From assembly GCA_003868215.1 (NCBI GenBank), contig QWDQ01000004.1, forward strand, positions 620,001 through 684,000: DNA of 64,000 nt. The letters are read 5' to 3'. The notes beneath the pieces are model-generated. The model did no database searches. It was not told the origin of the DNA and saw nothing but the letters and a program-made list of their open reading frames with translations. Source of the stretch: Pseudophaeomoniella oleicola. Lineage: Eukaryota; Ascomycota; Eurotiomycetes; Phaeomoniellales; Phaeomoniellaceae. Shown piece after piece: positions 44,896 through 58,221 of the stretch. A program made the translations under genes and the position numbers. The stretch's first letter is position 1; every line of letters starts with the position of its first letter.

Positions 44896-46749
44896 CTATC
44901 TCACTCTTTCTTCGTTCCAGTCCCTTTTTTTTATTCCAACGACAACCAGATTCCGTGGACTCTGTGCATAATCAAAGACGGGTTCGACCCAGCAAGCCTC
45001 GATGCAATCCTGTTCCCGAAGGTAGAGCCATCGATCAACAGCAATGATGCTTTCGACAACACCAGCACTGAATGCCATCAGACTCCAAATCGTTGCTAGC
45101 CTTTTCCTATGACCGCCGTAATCCCTCTCGTATCTTGACAAGGTTTCGTCGCTGATACCTGCTGTCTTCTCTTTGACGAGAGCTCCATAGGTGGAGTCTT
45201 CCGAGAGCTTCTGTAGAGCGGCCCGGGCGTAAGAATGGAATGAAACAAATGCGGCTTTCCTCAAAGATCCGACAATCAGCGGGGTACCTGCAGCCTTGAT
45301 TTCATTCTGTGCGCCACTAGCTAAGCCTTCCTCACCAGCGGGTTTATCAACGACACCGACATCGAGGAGGATTCGCTGCAAGAGGGCGCGATAGTAATGC
45401 CTGCTGAAAAAAGCCTCGCTGTCTTCGTGCCCCCAATTATACGGTGCTTGTACAGCCATCATACGGGCTGTAATGTTGGCCCGGATACCGCTACCCTCCT
45501 CATGCTGGAAGTTTTCGAGATACTGCGACATGGGGAAACCGTGAGGATCGTGGGCACTGGAAGTAGCTTCAAGGCGAGGGTGATGCGGACGTAAAACAGG
45601 CAACTTGTAAGTGGCCGGGCCCAACCGCTCCGTCATGAGATTGTAACAGCACCCAATCATTGCGACTGCAGAAACGGATGGGTTAAGGACAAGAGATCGG
45701 AGACCATGGTGAACGAGGTTGCCACATGAGTGTAAAGAAATTACCATTCTTCCGTGAGGGATAGCCGCTCCGTGAAACCCGCCACTCGTCTCTTTAGCAT
45801 CGATATGTGCAGAATCCACCGGGGGACATTTGGGATGTAGTATCTCCTCCAGATAGCCGTCCTTGATGTCATGTTCGATATACGTTATGCGTCCCTTACC
45901 AGAGCGAGCCCCATTATCTTCATCTGTTGCAACAACTGCAGTTGATCCATCCTCCAGTATTACCTCCGCCACACGATCTAGGACAGGGACTTGTTCTGGA
46001 GTGCCTGCTTGTTCACTTGGCTCGGTCGGGGGTTCTGGCGTCACAGCTCCCTCTTGCTGGAGTCTTTTCCATTCCTTCTTGTTTCTCATGATCTTTTCTT
46101 TCTTCGCTATCTTAGCATGCACGTCCATGCCACGAGCACCTTCGACCACATGGTGTCTACGTTCAATAGCAATGACATGTTTGTTGTACGGTGGACTTGC
46201 TAGAGTTCTCCCTAGATAGTTCTGGCCAGATCCAAAATCTACAATGTCCGTTATGGGGCTTTCGAAGTCCTGGGAAGATTTCTCTGTAAGCTTGTTTACA
46301 TAGCTCGCGAAATTTTCAACTTCGTGTATCTTCTTTGGCTTCATTCCGACTGCTATATGCCTAGGCATGGGGAGCAACCCATCTCTGTCATCCCGTACAG
46401 GAGTACGGAGGAGGCTATAGCCTCTAACGGTAGCAATGTAATCCAGGAGACTCTGTGGAGGCCGTGGGATGTCCCTCCACGTTTGAGCAGTATCGAACAC
46501 TGCCAGATCCTCGCGGAGCAAAAGATCTAGTAGATCTTGCGTCGTTGTATATTCGAACCAGTAACGCCAATCCTCGGGCAATACTGTCGAATATAAGTCA
46601 GGCTCACGGGTCAGAAAATCCAAGATATGAATTCCTCCACAGAGGTTCCGGAAAAGTTCTGTATTCGCTGCGAATGCGAGCATCGAGTTAACGTAGGTAT
46701 CCTCGTCCGGCCACTGCGACGGCAGCGGTAGAAAACTTTTCTTCTCCAT
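44896..46749 (-). CDS. METTL25/RRNAD1-type methyltransferase-domain protein
   Basis: A single-exon frame of 617 aa starting at the ATG at 46749 (MEKKSFLPLPSQWPDEDTY). The frame is open upstream without an ATG. An AdoMet-binding motif I, ITDIVDFGSGQNYLGRTLA, sits at about residues 167-185, followed by HVIAIERRHHVVEGA. Later blocks typical of this family are VISLHSCGNLVHHGLRSL, AMIGCCYNLMTERLG and a C-terminal CIEACWVEPVFDYAQSPRN. A charged, variable insert separates the two halves. The METTL25/RRNAD1 family is widespread in eukaryotes; family members have been linked to RNA or ribosomal-protein methylation, but the substrate of this one is not evident. Confidence 0.82.
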   Translation of the reverse strand: MEKKSFLPLPSQWPDEDTYVNSMLAFAANTELFRNLCGGIHILDFLTREPDLYSTVLPEDWRYWFEYTTTQDLLDLLLREDLAVFDTAQTWRDIPRPPQSLLDYIATVRGYSLLRTPVRDDRDGLLPMPRHIAVGMKPKKIHEVENFASYVNKLTEKSSQDFESPITDIVDFGSGQNYLGRTLASPPYNKHVIAIERRHHVVEGARGMDVHAKIAKKEKIMRNKKEWKRLQQEGAVTPEPPTEPSEQAGTPEQVPVLDRVAEVILEDGSTAVVATDEDNGARSGKGRITYIEHDIKDGYLEEILHPKCPPVDSAHIDAKETSGGFHGAAIPHGRMVISLHSCGNLVHHGLRSLVLNPSVSAVAMIGCCYNLMTERLGPATYKLPVLRPHHPRLEATSSAHDPHGFPMSQYLENFQHEEGSGIRANITARMMAVQAPYNWGHEDSEAFFSRHYYRALLQRILLDVGVVDKPAGEEGLASGAQNEIKAAGTPLIVGSLRKAAFVSFHSYARAALQKLSEDSTYGALVKEKTAGISDETLSRYERDYGGHRKRLATIWSLMAFSAGVVESIIAVDRWLYLREQDCIEACWVEPVFDYAQSPRNLVVVGIKKRDWNEERVR

Positions 46750-47068
46750 TGCATATCCGAACACTTCTGAAGAGCTTTTCAATTACATTTCTCTTCTGAT
46801 TTATCTGGACCACATGGCTTGGCTGGTGGTTTTGTGTGTTGAATTCCCCATATTAGAGTAGGAATAAATTTTCGTGAACGAATCCCGAGGTTTAATTGCT
46901 AAGGGATTGTACCAAACAGGTAATTTCTACATCTGCGAAGTGTTTTCTGGCACAGTCGACGTGAGGAACGACCTTTATCAAACGATCGCTGTAGTTGTAA
47001 ATGGGCATCTCGACAATCTCATCTGTGTTTTTGGGCTTTCTAAAGCTGGGTATCATATATCGCTAACT
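46750..47068. other. Intergenic region between methyltransferase gene and nse3
   Basis: 319 bp; no gene seen. Confidence 0.4.
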
Positions 47069-48154
47069 TCAATCGTCATCGTCATCATCATTCCTCCTAG
47101 GCCTCCCTCTTCGTCTGGGCCCGTTGGTCTGCACCTGCGAAGTCGCCTCATCGTCCTCCTTCACGCCGTTGGGTACGGTGGTGTCTCCGCCGCCTCGTGT
47201 GGTGACACCTAGGCTCCTTCCCAGCCTCCTTTCCAACTCGTCTTCATCAAGTTCTCCACCACCATATACCTTCTTTACTAGACCTCGAACTCCATCTTCT
47301 CCTACTTCAGTCTTGCCTCTAGGGCCCACTACATATTCGATGATTTCCTCCCCACTGCTAGTATCCCGAGTCCTCGCCAAGTAGCCTTCTTTCACCATCT
47401 TCTGGAGGATCTTGTCTGTTTGTCCAATAGGAGTCCATGAATCGGCATTGGCCCTCTTTAGGTATCGCTCCAATTTGGCCTCAGGGATAGAAGCGGATGG
47501 TGCAAGAAGGACTAAGCTGATGACAAATGTGTACAGGGCCGTATAGGTTGACTCGAAGTGTAGAGAAGGGGCACGTGTGGGTTGGACAATTGCTGTAGAA
47601 GTCTTATAGGCGGGGGGTAAAATCGAAATGAGTGTCCATGATTTGGAACTGCTAGATTGAGACTTCTGCGAGGCCTGAGTGGCAGCTGGTGGACGTCAAA
47701 ACTGACATAGGACTCGGACATCAGGATCGCTCACCTCTTCTTTGGGTTAATCCCGCCTTATCCCTCTCTCTGGTTGGAAGCTCAATCAACTGCATGCCGA
47801 ACTTGCTTGAAAGTTCCCTTTGTGCGCCCTCAAAAACCATTTTAAATTGCCTTGAGCCGCTTTCTCCTAGGACTTTGGCGCTGATATCGGCACGTCGAAT
47901 TGGTATCCTAGCATATTCTGCCGACAGAGAAAGGCGTACGAGCTTTGAGATCATTGTCTGCAAACCCGCTTGAGTCGCTGTCTGGGGAGCCGAGGCTTCC
48001 GCATCAGAGGAGTCTGCATCTTCGCTGCCTAAACGACGCCGACGTGGCGGCGACTCAACATCAGAGTCTGGATCTGCGACCTGCTGGGATAACGATTAAT
48101 TTCGGCGCCGCTGTATACCTTAGAGGATAAGCTTACGGCTCGTCGCTTGGGCAT
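47069..48154 (-). CDS. nse3: Nse3, MAGE-domain subunit of the Smc5/6 complex
   Basis: Exons 48154-48137, 48083-47735 and 47685-47069 encode 327 aa (326 if the alternative acceptor at 48080 is used; the intron ends CAGCAG). The N-terminus is short, basic then acidic. The MAGE homology domain begins around LQTMISKLVRLSLSAEYARI, continues through RRADISAKVLGESGSRQFKM and the winged-helix part, and ends with PEAKLERYLKRANADSWTPI, TDKILQKMVKEGYLARTRD and EEIIEYVVGPRGK. Nse3 with Nse1 and Nse4 forms the subcomplex that binds DNA and bridges the Smc5/6 heads in repair and replication. The C-terminal tail has an AT-hook-like RRRGRPRR and ends in a run of Asp. It is divergent from efr3. Confidence 0.9.
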
Positions 48155-49120
48155 AGCTGTGCCAGGATGATACTGTAGACCCGATGGCACGCATATAAGA
48201 GGATGAGGATAGAAAGCAAAGGTTTCGTATCGAATCTGGTTGCTAATGACGGCTTTGAAAGTATATCGCGTCGAGGCTCATGTACGCGTTCGGTCCCGCG
48301 ACATCCCCGCCTATAAGCTCTGGGGCATATAATTAAAACTCCCACTATTTACTTTCTAGAGCCGGCGACATGATCAGAGTTTCTTGTCATCTGAGGAACC
48401 GATATGTGTATGCATTAAGATGTAGAGAGCTATGATGCACTTGTCTAGAAACCGCGCATTCGATGTAAACCGGTCTAATGCACTTCCTCACTATCGTAAA
48501 TCTAAAATACCGCAGAGTGATTCTTTGGCTAGTACGGAGTAAGCATGTCTCGATTTACAAGATCGTATGCTTTTGCGACCGTGATCTGCTTTTGCCATAA
48601 CCGTTTGATATCAACGGTGTACTTCTCCATGAGCAGACTTCAAATACGATTGATGTCGTTCGTCAAGTGACTTACACCTAGTAATTACTATTATGTAGTT
48701 CTTGGATCATCGTTTACTGATATCGTAACCCCCCGTCAATCTTCAACCGAGTGTATATTAGGCGGATACGATACGGTACAGGGTAGGGTCGTTACAGTAC
48801 TAGTACTGCCTTAATTACTAGATCTACGACACCTTTTCTCGGGCACTCGCGCGTCATAAGCTTTCCCTTTTTCCTCCGCCCAAATCGTCCTCCTTCGATC
48901 GTGGCCCATTCCTAAGCGGACCAAGGTCATTCCATATTCCCGTTAAGTGATCACTTCGAATAGAGAAGGTCGCAACAGGCCCCAAAACTTTTCGCGATAC
49001 TTTCTATCCATGTCGCTGATTTCTAACCTCAACTGCCGGTCGGGCAGGTCTCAATTGGAACTCGCGCAAGCTTGGTAATAGTTGGTATTTGCGCCAGCTG
49101 GCGGAACAGCCTCTCCAAAG
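48155..49120. promoter_or_regulatory. Divergent promoter region, nse3 and efr3
   Basis: 966 bp between divergent starts, both leaders and promoters. No specific site is recognised and no gene. Confidence 0.45.
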
Positions 49121-52100
49121 ATGAACACAGTGCGGCAAAAGTGTCGACCGAAACACCAGGTCTTGGTGTTGAAATGCTATCCAAGATTTCAGAAGGGTGT
49201 ACAGGAAGTTAAACCCAACTCGAGCGAGCTGAGCTATCTCCTATACTATGCGACGACTAGGCGCAGTAAGCTACAGAAAGTTGGCGCTTTCCTCGAGAAG
49301 AAAACTGCGAGCGATGTCTGGAGAAACAAGCTAGGGTATGCCGACATTGAACCAATATCCAAATAGATTGCTAACTTCGGAAAGAAATGTGCAGGTTACA
49401 CTGCAAATACTCACTGCGCTCATAGAGAAGGCGCCTCGCGATCTACCGCTGTACGCAGGATGGACATTGACCATTCTCGACACCGTTCTGGGCTCCAAGG
49501 ATATCAACATGATCGAGGAGTCGTTGCCTACCTTCGAGGCTTACTGCAAACATCAAGATGCTGCGGCTGCCGCCATGATCTCAGAGAGGTCGACGAAATA
49601 TCACGATATTGTGCGAGCGTACGCGTCGTTTGCATCCCCAGAATTCTTAGAGCAGAGTAGACCGCCTCTATCCAAACCAGCCAGTATAAGATGGAGGACT
49701 GTGGGTCTTCGGGCTATTAAGGCTGCCGTCGATTCCGAAGGGTTCGGAGCAGATTCTGGGAAACAGCTTAGTGTTGTTTTACCTGTTATTTTAGATAACT
49801 TGTATTCGGATGAGGAAGATATCCTGTCAGCGCTACAGCAGAAACCGCAAACCGTTGAGAGGTCCGATTTCGAACAGGGGAGAAAGAGAAGGCTGAGTTC
49901 TACGACCGTTACGACTATTGACACGATCGAAGGAGATCCTCTCACTGCTGCCACTACAACAGCTGACGCGGACAAAGTTGCTGAAGAGCAGGTCAGATCA
50001 CTTGCAGTACGTTGCTTGAAACAGATTTTCTCTGCTGAGTACGGCACCAATCGTCTCCAGATTCGCCTGGCTACTACGATGACCCTTAGGTTCGTTGCTT
50101 CAAGGAAGCCACCGGCGCTGTCAGATGTCACCTCCAGACAGTCCGACGGATACGGAAACTGGGCAACTTCCTTGATCGAAACTGTGGCGAGGTGGACACC
50201 TGTACAGGATCGTTTCATTATAGTTGTTACTGCCATGGAAAGCCTCATTCGAAGTCCGGTGGTCGAAGCAAATCTCACAGTTCAATTGTCTCTGGCTGAT
50301 CTGATCGACTGGCTTCTCAGTTCTGATATCAACATGATTGGTCTGAGCGTCATGGACGTTATGCTTGGGTTCATCCAACATATTCTATTGGTCCTCCAAT
50401 TGGGAGGTGGTGAATCAAAGGTTGTGCCGCATCCTCAGCAGCCGGTTGGTCTAGATCTATTCAGCCACGAGGCTGCGACTTTTGGAATTGAGCCAGCTAT
50501 CAAAGCTGAAGGACAGTTGCCTGCCACAGATGCCACGTCGTCCCCGCCGTCGCTTGTTCGGCAGCAATTACTTTCAAGACTGCAGAAATGTGTTGGGGAT
50601 CTCGCTACACACGTCTATTATACAGATCAAATCTCAGATATGGTCATCGCTATATTTTCGCGACTTAGACCATCTACAAGCTCAGATATCTCGACTACCG
50701 CTGCCGCGATCGAAGATCCCTCTGCTGCCGCAACTGCAATTGCAACATCTGTCAATCTGCAAGAGGACCCGAGTACCGACGGATTCTTCTCGTTCGCCAC
50801 AGCACGCGTTACGGCACTCAAAGCTGTGAAGGATGTTTTGGTGGTTGCAAACTTTAGAAAGTCCACGACCGGCCCCGTGGCTGAAGCTCGAAGTGCTGTT
50901 GGATTGAATGTTTGGGAAGGTACCCAATGGCTTCTAAGAGACGAAGATCAAGCTGTAAGGTTCGCATATGCTGATGCGCTTCTAACGTGGTTGAAGCTGG
51001 AAACCAAGAAGTCTGATAGCCAGATCGCTCGGCAAAGTTCTCGCCGGGCTAAGTCCGACTTGAGACATGATGCAGCCCAGGAGGAGAAACTGGCAAAGAG
51101 AGCGGTATCAAATGCATCCCGCGGGGAAGGGATACGGAAGACCGATCGCTTGAAATTTCTTCAATTGTTACATCTTGCCATATATGAAAATGCATTGGAA
51201 AACCCAGCTGAGGGATCAAATATCCTACTGCTACATTTGATTCTGAGCACTCTGGTGGAAAAGCTTGGTGTCAATGCGGCTCGCCACGGACTGCCTATGA
51301 TATTCCGTCTTCAGGACGATATTGAAGAGTCTGTGGTCAAGACCGCTCAAGGCAAGGTCGGTATCGGAAGCCTTGTGTATGGCTACCTATGGGCGATTAG
51401 TGAGAAGTTTGATTTCGAGACAACACGTATTGGCAGCAGTGTCCATGGCGAAATATCACGACGTCGCCAAAGGGGTCTATGGCTCGAGGGAATGATGTAT
51501 CCACCTTTACCACTCCCTCAAATTTCAGAAACGACGTCAAAAGGCCAGGCAATATCTCCAGAAATCACATCAGATTCGTTGAGACCTTTCACCAACCGTG
51601 CTGAACTTGTTGAAGAGATCACCAAAGCTTACGACAGCACCTTGTTATCACCCCCAATCTCACCACCGACGTCACCAGGAAAGCTCTTCTCCGTTCCAAC
51701 ATTTGGTTTTGGTTACGGATTTGGCGCAGCTACTGGGAAACCCGACTCCGAGGACCAACTTCCTCAAAAAGTCAAAGAAGAGCTCCTTTCCAGTTGGTCG
51801 AAAGACCTTTGCATAGCTGCTGTTGAGAGAGAATCTGCTCAGACCTCATCCATGACTGGGTCTAAGACCGGTGCCTCCTCGTTACCTCGCAACTATCTTT
51901 CTGTTACAGCAGATAATAATGGGACGAACGGATTCAGCTCAGGTGCCAATCCACCGACTCCTGGCCCTGATAACTACAAACACCATCATGATCATTCGAG
52001 GCCAGCATCCGCTGCGTATGGCCTAGTTGGCGGTCTTGGCAGCCTTAACAACCTACGTAGGACTAGCACGCAGGATGGATCCCCTGTTGAAGGGACGTCA

Positions 52101-52856
52101 AGTTCAAGCCGAGATTCAACTGTACGTGTCAATGAACTCAAGCGAGTTCTATCAGTCAATCGTTCGGCTGTTCGTCACTCAAGCCCTTTACGCCTCCGGC
52201 CAAAATCAGGGCCCAACATGAGCCTTAGGAGCAGCGATAGTGAAAGTATGGTCAGCTATAGTGACCAGGAAGGCAATGCCTCTGTCTTTGACGACACTGG
52301 TAATCGACAAACAGAGGCAGGACGACCGAGATCATCAGCGCATCACGACAACGGCCACCCTCGACCGGTTGACCAAGGAAAGACGGCCACCTCTTCACCA
52401 TCCTCGCAAAACCTCCACAAGGGGGAATATGTTCGTCCAGGCTCGCGCCATAAAGAAGAGGACATTCCACCGGTCCCCAAAATTCCGTCTTCCCTCAACC
52501 TTCCCGGTGGTTTCCCGTCTGATGGCTCCCCAGTTCGGCCTTCGACTGCAAGATCCGCTGAAGGTATTCGCCACTCGCCTTCACAATCACAGAGAGGGTC
52601 CGTCATATCCGGCGCTTCTGAAAGAGGGAGACCCAAAACAGCGACCGCTGGAAGACCCGTCAGCAGAAAGGAGAAGGGTATAGAATTGCAATCATGGGTG
52701 GCGGCAGGTGCACGTGGTGAGAAGGGCGGCGGTGGATTATTCAACCACCGAGCCGATCTAGGGAAGCTGTTGGCCGGTATTGACGCAGGCGGTGGTCCAC
52801 CTATCGCTGCTACCGACAAGAAAAGGAACGGTGGTCTTAGTGCACCGCCTTATTAG
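49121..52856 (+). CDS. efr3: Efr3, plasma-membrane anchor of the PI4-kinase (Stt4) complex
   Basis: Exons 49121-49335 and 49385-52856 (49-bp intron, donor GTATGC, branch GCTAAC, acceptor AAAG) encode 1228 aa. The N-terminus MNTVRQKCRPKHQVLVLKCY is typical of Efr3 and holds Cys residues and a basic patch that could attach it to the membrane. The first two-thirds is an ARM/HEAT-like helical rod (for example SSELSYLLYYATTRRSKL, GNVQVTLQILTALIEKA across the splice, GLRAIKAAVDSEGF). The last 450 residues are Ser/Pro-rich and disordered. In yeast and animals Efr3 recruits Stt4/PI4KIIIalpha with Ypp1 to make PI4P at the plasma membrane. A small in-frame alternative upstream start without ATG was rejected. 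Confidence 0.93.
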
Positions 52857-53202
52857 AGGGAGGGAGGACGGTCAGTCGGTCATCAGGGTAGCTGGAAGAA
52901 GGAAAAAGAAGAATGTACATTCAACATCTAAGTTTGTTGGTTTTCTAAGTCTGGTCGAGAGAGAGGGTTGAGTTGGTTTGTAGATGAGGGTAGACAGGCT
53001 GGTAGGCGGATAAGCGAGCAAGCAAGCAAGCAAATACAATTACAGCGCGAAAAAAACACTCGTCCTTTTGTGTGTGTGTGTGTGTGTTGTTATGTGTATA
53101 TCCTCAGGAATATATTTAATTTGAATAAAGTAGTGAACATACCTGAGTACGGTAGCCAGCAAGGATCCATGGATTTGTCTATTTTCTTCCCTTTCCCCAT
53201 TT
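52857..53202. other. Convergent 3' region, efr3 and Rad51-like gene
   Basis: 346 bp between convergent stops, containing a TG dinucleotide repeat at about 53069-53088 and probably both 3' UTRs. Confidence 0.6.
53069..53088. repeat. TG dinucleotide repeat
   Basis: About nine tandem TG units in the convergent 3' region. Confidence 0.85.
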
Positions 53203-54686
53203 TCATACCTCCTCAATCCCCCTCTCCCACAGCGCCCAACATCCCACTCCCCACTCTGCGTTTCCTTTGCTTTTGTTACTGTTGTTCACAATCCTGGCTT
53301 GTTGTCCTTGTCCTTGTCGTTGTCGTTGTCCGATGTCCTCCTCCATTCCGTCGTCATAATAACTAATAGTGGGTAAGTTGTAATGGTGATGGTAGTGGTC
53401 ATCATCCTTGAGGATTTCGACTATTGTCTTGGAGTTTCGTGATTTGGGCGTAGTGGGTTCGTTGTGATGGTGATGATGGCGATGGTGATAGTGGTGGACG
53501 AGGATCCATTTTGGGATTGCGTCTTGGAGGATTTGGGAGGATGATGATGTTGTTGAGGTCGAGGTGGTGGTGGTGGTGGTGGTGGTGGTATGATGGGAAG
53601 GGGAGGGGGTGGATTGGGGTTGATGTTGTATATTTCTGGAAGGAACACTCATGCTTGGCCCTGCTGTAGTCCTGTTGTCGAATGCAGAGAGGGCGGAGAG
53701 ACCGATGATGTTTGAACCTGAGAAAGCCGAGATGGGGGTTGATAGTGCGCCGATGCTCATCTGGGCGTGAGAGGGGGGAGGTGGCGGGGGTCTTTGTATG
53801 GCAGTCGTCGATACCAATATCATGACATTGCTCCGCGAGGTAGCTAGATGGGCCAATTGTCGTAATAGACTGGCCAATAAGGCGTTGGCGTGCACAATTC
53901 CCTTCTTCCGGCGGATAGCAGCGACCGTAGTGTCAAGACCATCGATTACAACAAGGATCTTCGGGGTGAGAGGTGGAGGGTTAGACGCATTCTCTGGTCG
54001 TTCGAGTTGTGATCGAGAATGGAGGGTCGACGCTACCTCGGATACGGATTCAACGAGGCCTGGAAAATCGAAGAAACGCAGGAGGACAGTGGAGGAGAGG
54101 AGCGATGTTAGAGTAGAAGCTGGAAGAGAAGGGGAGATTGTGCGTAGGGTGTTGAGGAGAGAGGTAGGCGTGAAGGGAGTTGTAGGGGTCGGCGTGATGA
54201 GGAAGGCCGAGGATATAGGGGGATGTGTCAATTCGGGGGATGTTTCTGCTGCTGCTGGCGTGGTGGTGTGGACCGGGAAAGGTGGAAGTGTTGATAGGAG
54301 GTGGTGCGCCAGAATCGTACGAACGAGCTGGAGGTAGAGGATTGGTCAGTCTAATCTCTATCAACATGATCCAACGTAGCATATGAACCTTGACAGAATG
54401 CTCGGGAAAGAGAATGTGAGTCCAAGGATGCAAATCAAGATCCCAGATAGACACAACATACCTTCCCACCAGTCTCCCCTTCTTGAACCTCGCTGACCCC
54501 AACCAGACTCCCTCCGCTCCAAAAGCTCTTTGGAAGTTCTGCATCAATGCTCTTGATCCCCGTGGTCCAAGACCTGCTCTCAACTCCATCAAGTCCTTTC
54601 TCCCGCTCGAGATCTAGCAAGTGAGAGGCCAGTATATGAACGGCTGGCGGGATGGTGGTTGCAGACGATAGTATTTGCATCGACAT
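53203..54686 (-). CDS. RecA-fold, Rad51-paralogue-like protein
   Basis: Exons 54686-54462 and 54327-53203 (134-bp intron, donor GTATGT, acceptor CTCCAG) encode 449 aa. The N-terminal part has TTGIKSIDAELPKSFWSGGS, which looks like the lead-in to the ATP-binding site of RecA/Rad51 proteins. The P-loop position (about residues 64-76) reads VSEVQEGETGGK joined to LVRT: GGK is present but the GxxxxGK[ST] spacing and the final Ser/Thr are not. A Walker-B-like strand ILVVIDGLD follows. Then comes a long low-complexity stretch with poly-Thr and poly-His runs (encoded near 53480-53600). Rad51 paralogues (XRCC2, Rlp1, Csm2/Psy3) act in recombination and some lack an intact P-loop. The paralogue call is an inference from fold motifs, not from whole-length similarity. 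Confidence 0.6.
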
Positions 54687-55374
54687 TAGGAAGCCTCAGC
54701 CATTGAACGGCTTTCCCTCAGCTCCTGATCGTCAAGATCGCGTATGCTCTTTGGTATACTGTCAATTCATACACTCACATAATGGATATGAGATGGATGT
54801 AGTTTGCTCGATGACATTGTTCGCTCTGTCGCGATCACTCCCTTGATTATTTTTACCTGCTGTCGAACTGTCGTATGAGTTAGAAAAGATCACGGCATGC
54901 CGTTGCAGAGGTTATTTTCGCTGCTTTGCTTCGAGTGCTTTGTTAGGTGCTGAAGCATCTTCGTCCATAAATTTAAGGCATGCTTCTACAGGACATATCA
55001 TGTCTGATACAATGACAAGACTGATTAGGACTATAGAAGACAAGAACTAATTGGGCATCCATGGTCTTTGCTTTTATTGAGGCTATGGAAGCTAGAAAGA
55101 CAGGAATCTATGCAAATATCCGTGAAAACCTCCACCTCTCAATTCATATCCCATCATTCAATCGTAACCGCCTGATGAGAATGAACCAGTCATAGAAGCT
55201 CATCAGAAATTTATGTAGCACCGTGTAAGGACCAGAAGCCTAAGATCCGCCAGCGAAGAAAAATGGTTCATAACAAACATTAGAGAAAATAAGCTGCAAA
55301 TGGAGCATCATGACACGAAGACCATAATCCTCCTCCACGAACAAATCCTCTCCAGGATCCTGCTAAGAAACCGT
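54687..55374. other. Intergenic region between Rad51-like gene and tef1
   Basis: 688 bp with no gene; it should hold the Rad51-like promoter and the tef1 3' UTR. Confidence 0.45.
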
Positions 55375-57110
<1,736 letters not shown>

Positions 57111-57220
57111 GTTGATGGTTTGTATGTGTAAATTTGAAGTGAAAACTTGTAGTTCCTTGTAGGCTACTAGAAGATTTTCTAGAGATGCTCAGATACCACG
57201 GCCAGTAATGCGTAGAGGTG

Positions 57221-57277
57221 CTGATGATTGTTAGTCCTGATGAAACCCAACCTTATGGAGGAGGATGGTTTACTTAC
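57221..57277 (-). other. tef1: Probable 5' UTR intron of tef1
   Basis: On the minus strand, donor GTAAGT, a branch-like ACTAAC and an ATCAG acceptor enclose 57 bp, ending 110 bp upstream of the tef1 ATG. Highly expressed fungal genes often carry such a leader intron. This is not supported by coding sequence, so confidence is moderate. Confidence 0.55.
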
Positions 57278-57785
57278 TGAGCGACGAAGGGAGGAAAAAG
57301 GAAGAGATTGCAAGAGAAAGAGGAAATTTATGTGTGTTGCGGTTTGGAGGGGTAAGGCAATTCACTATTGTGTGGCAATGACTGTGTCCCCGCTATGATT
57401 GGGTAGAGCCCCACCTTTTATGAGTGAAAGCTTTTTCTCACTTTTTTTCTCGGTTCTGTTATCTGCGATGGTGAAGGCTCATTCCTTAAGGGCATATAAT
57501 ATCTGTGAGCACCTATCGAGACAGTCTTTAGGATATGATACCCTGCCTGTAATAGCTGCTCTAATCAGGTCCCTACAACATTGTATTCATCCCCGTGTCA
57601 TAGCAACTGAATTGTATCAAACGTCATTCCCCTACTTTACCAGGTATAGTACTAAAGAATTGATTCATAATTCATCGTACTCCTCATTAGCTTTGATACT
57701 GGTAATTAAATGACTCTGTATCTTCGACACCAGCAGCTTCAACAACGACCGTCGTGCGCTTTCTACTAAACATAAAGACAGTAGA

Positions 57786-57804
57786 GTGGGATATGATATC
57801 CCAC
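57786..57804. repeat. 19-bp inverted repeat
   Basis: GTGGGATATGATATCCCAC is symmetric except for the centre base. It lies about 680 bp upstream of tef1. Confidence 0.7.
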
Positions 57805-57919
57805 CACTAGCAGCACGTTGGTTGGGGCTCTGACTCCCAGATGAGTAATACCTTTACAGGGATCCTAGGTAGTTGCCATCAAGTCGCTACCCAATGACTG
57901 TGATTCCCAACTCCTTCGG

Positions 57920-57936
57920 AGGGGGGGGGGGGGGGG
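57920..57936. repeat. G17 homopolymer
   Basis: An uninterrupted run of 17 G. This length is prone to slippage and to sequencing error. Confidence 0.85.
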
Positions 57937-58221
57937 AATAAATTCATCACTGCTTACACTCCTTCCTACTATACATAGATCTATGTCGCTGTCACAAAGC
58001 AACACTCGTGTTGGCCAGCACTTTTGCTTCGAGTCATCTCTCTTCTTGTCCTGGAAGTCACCGATACAGCCAAGCTTCCAGAGGTGAATACTGTTACCCA
58101 AGAAGTGCGTCTAAAACAATCACCCATGCTCCACACTACAATCCAAATGGACACGGACTCTGAGCCATCTCCTGCTGTAGCATGCGACAAGATCGTCATT
58201 TCGTAATTGTCACAGGAAGCT

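Larger units (their letters stand above)
57111..58221. promoter_or_regulatory. tef1 promoter and leader region
   Basis: 1.1 kb upstream of tef1, ending at the SDR stop. It contains the leader intron candidate, a 19-bp near-perfect palindrome at 57786-57804 and a G17 homopolymer at 57920-57936. No other gene is seen. Confidence 0.5.

Noticed and set aside
53798-54337. 179-codon plus-strand frame
   Set aside because: Antisense of the Rad51-like gene.
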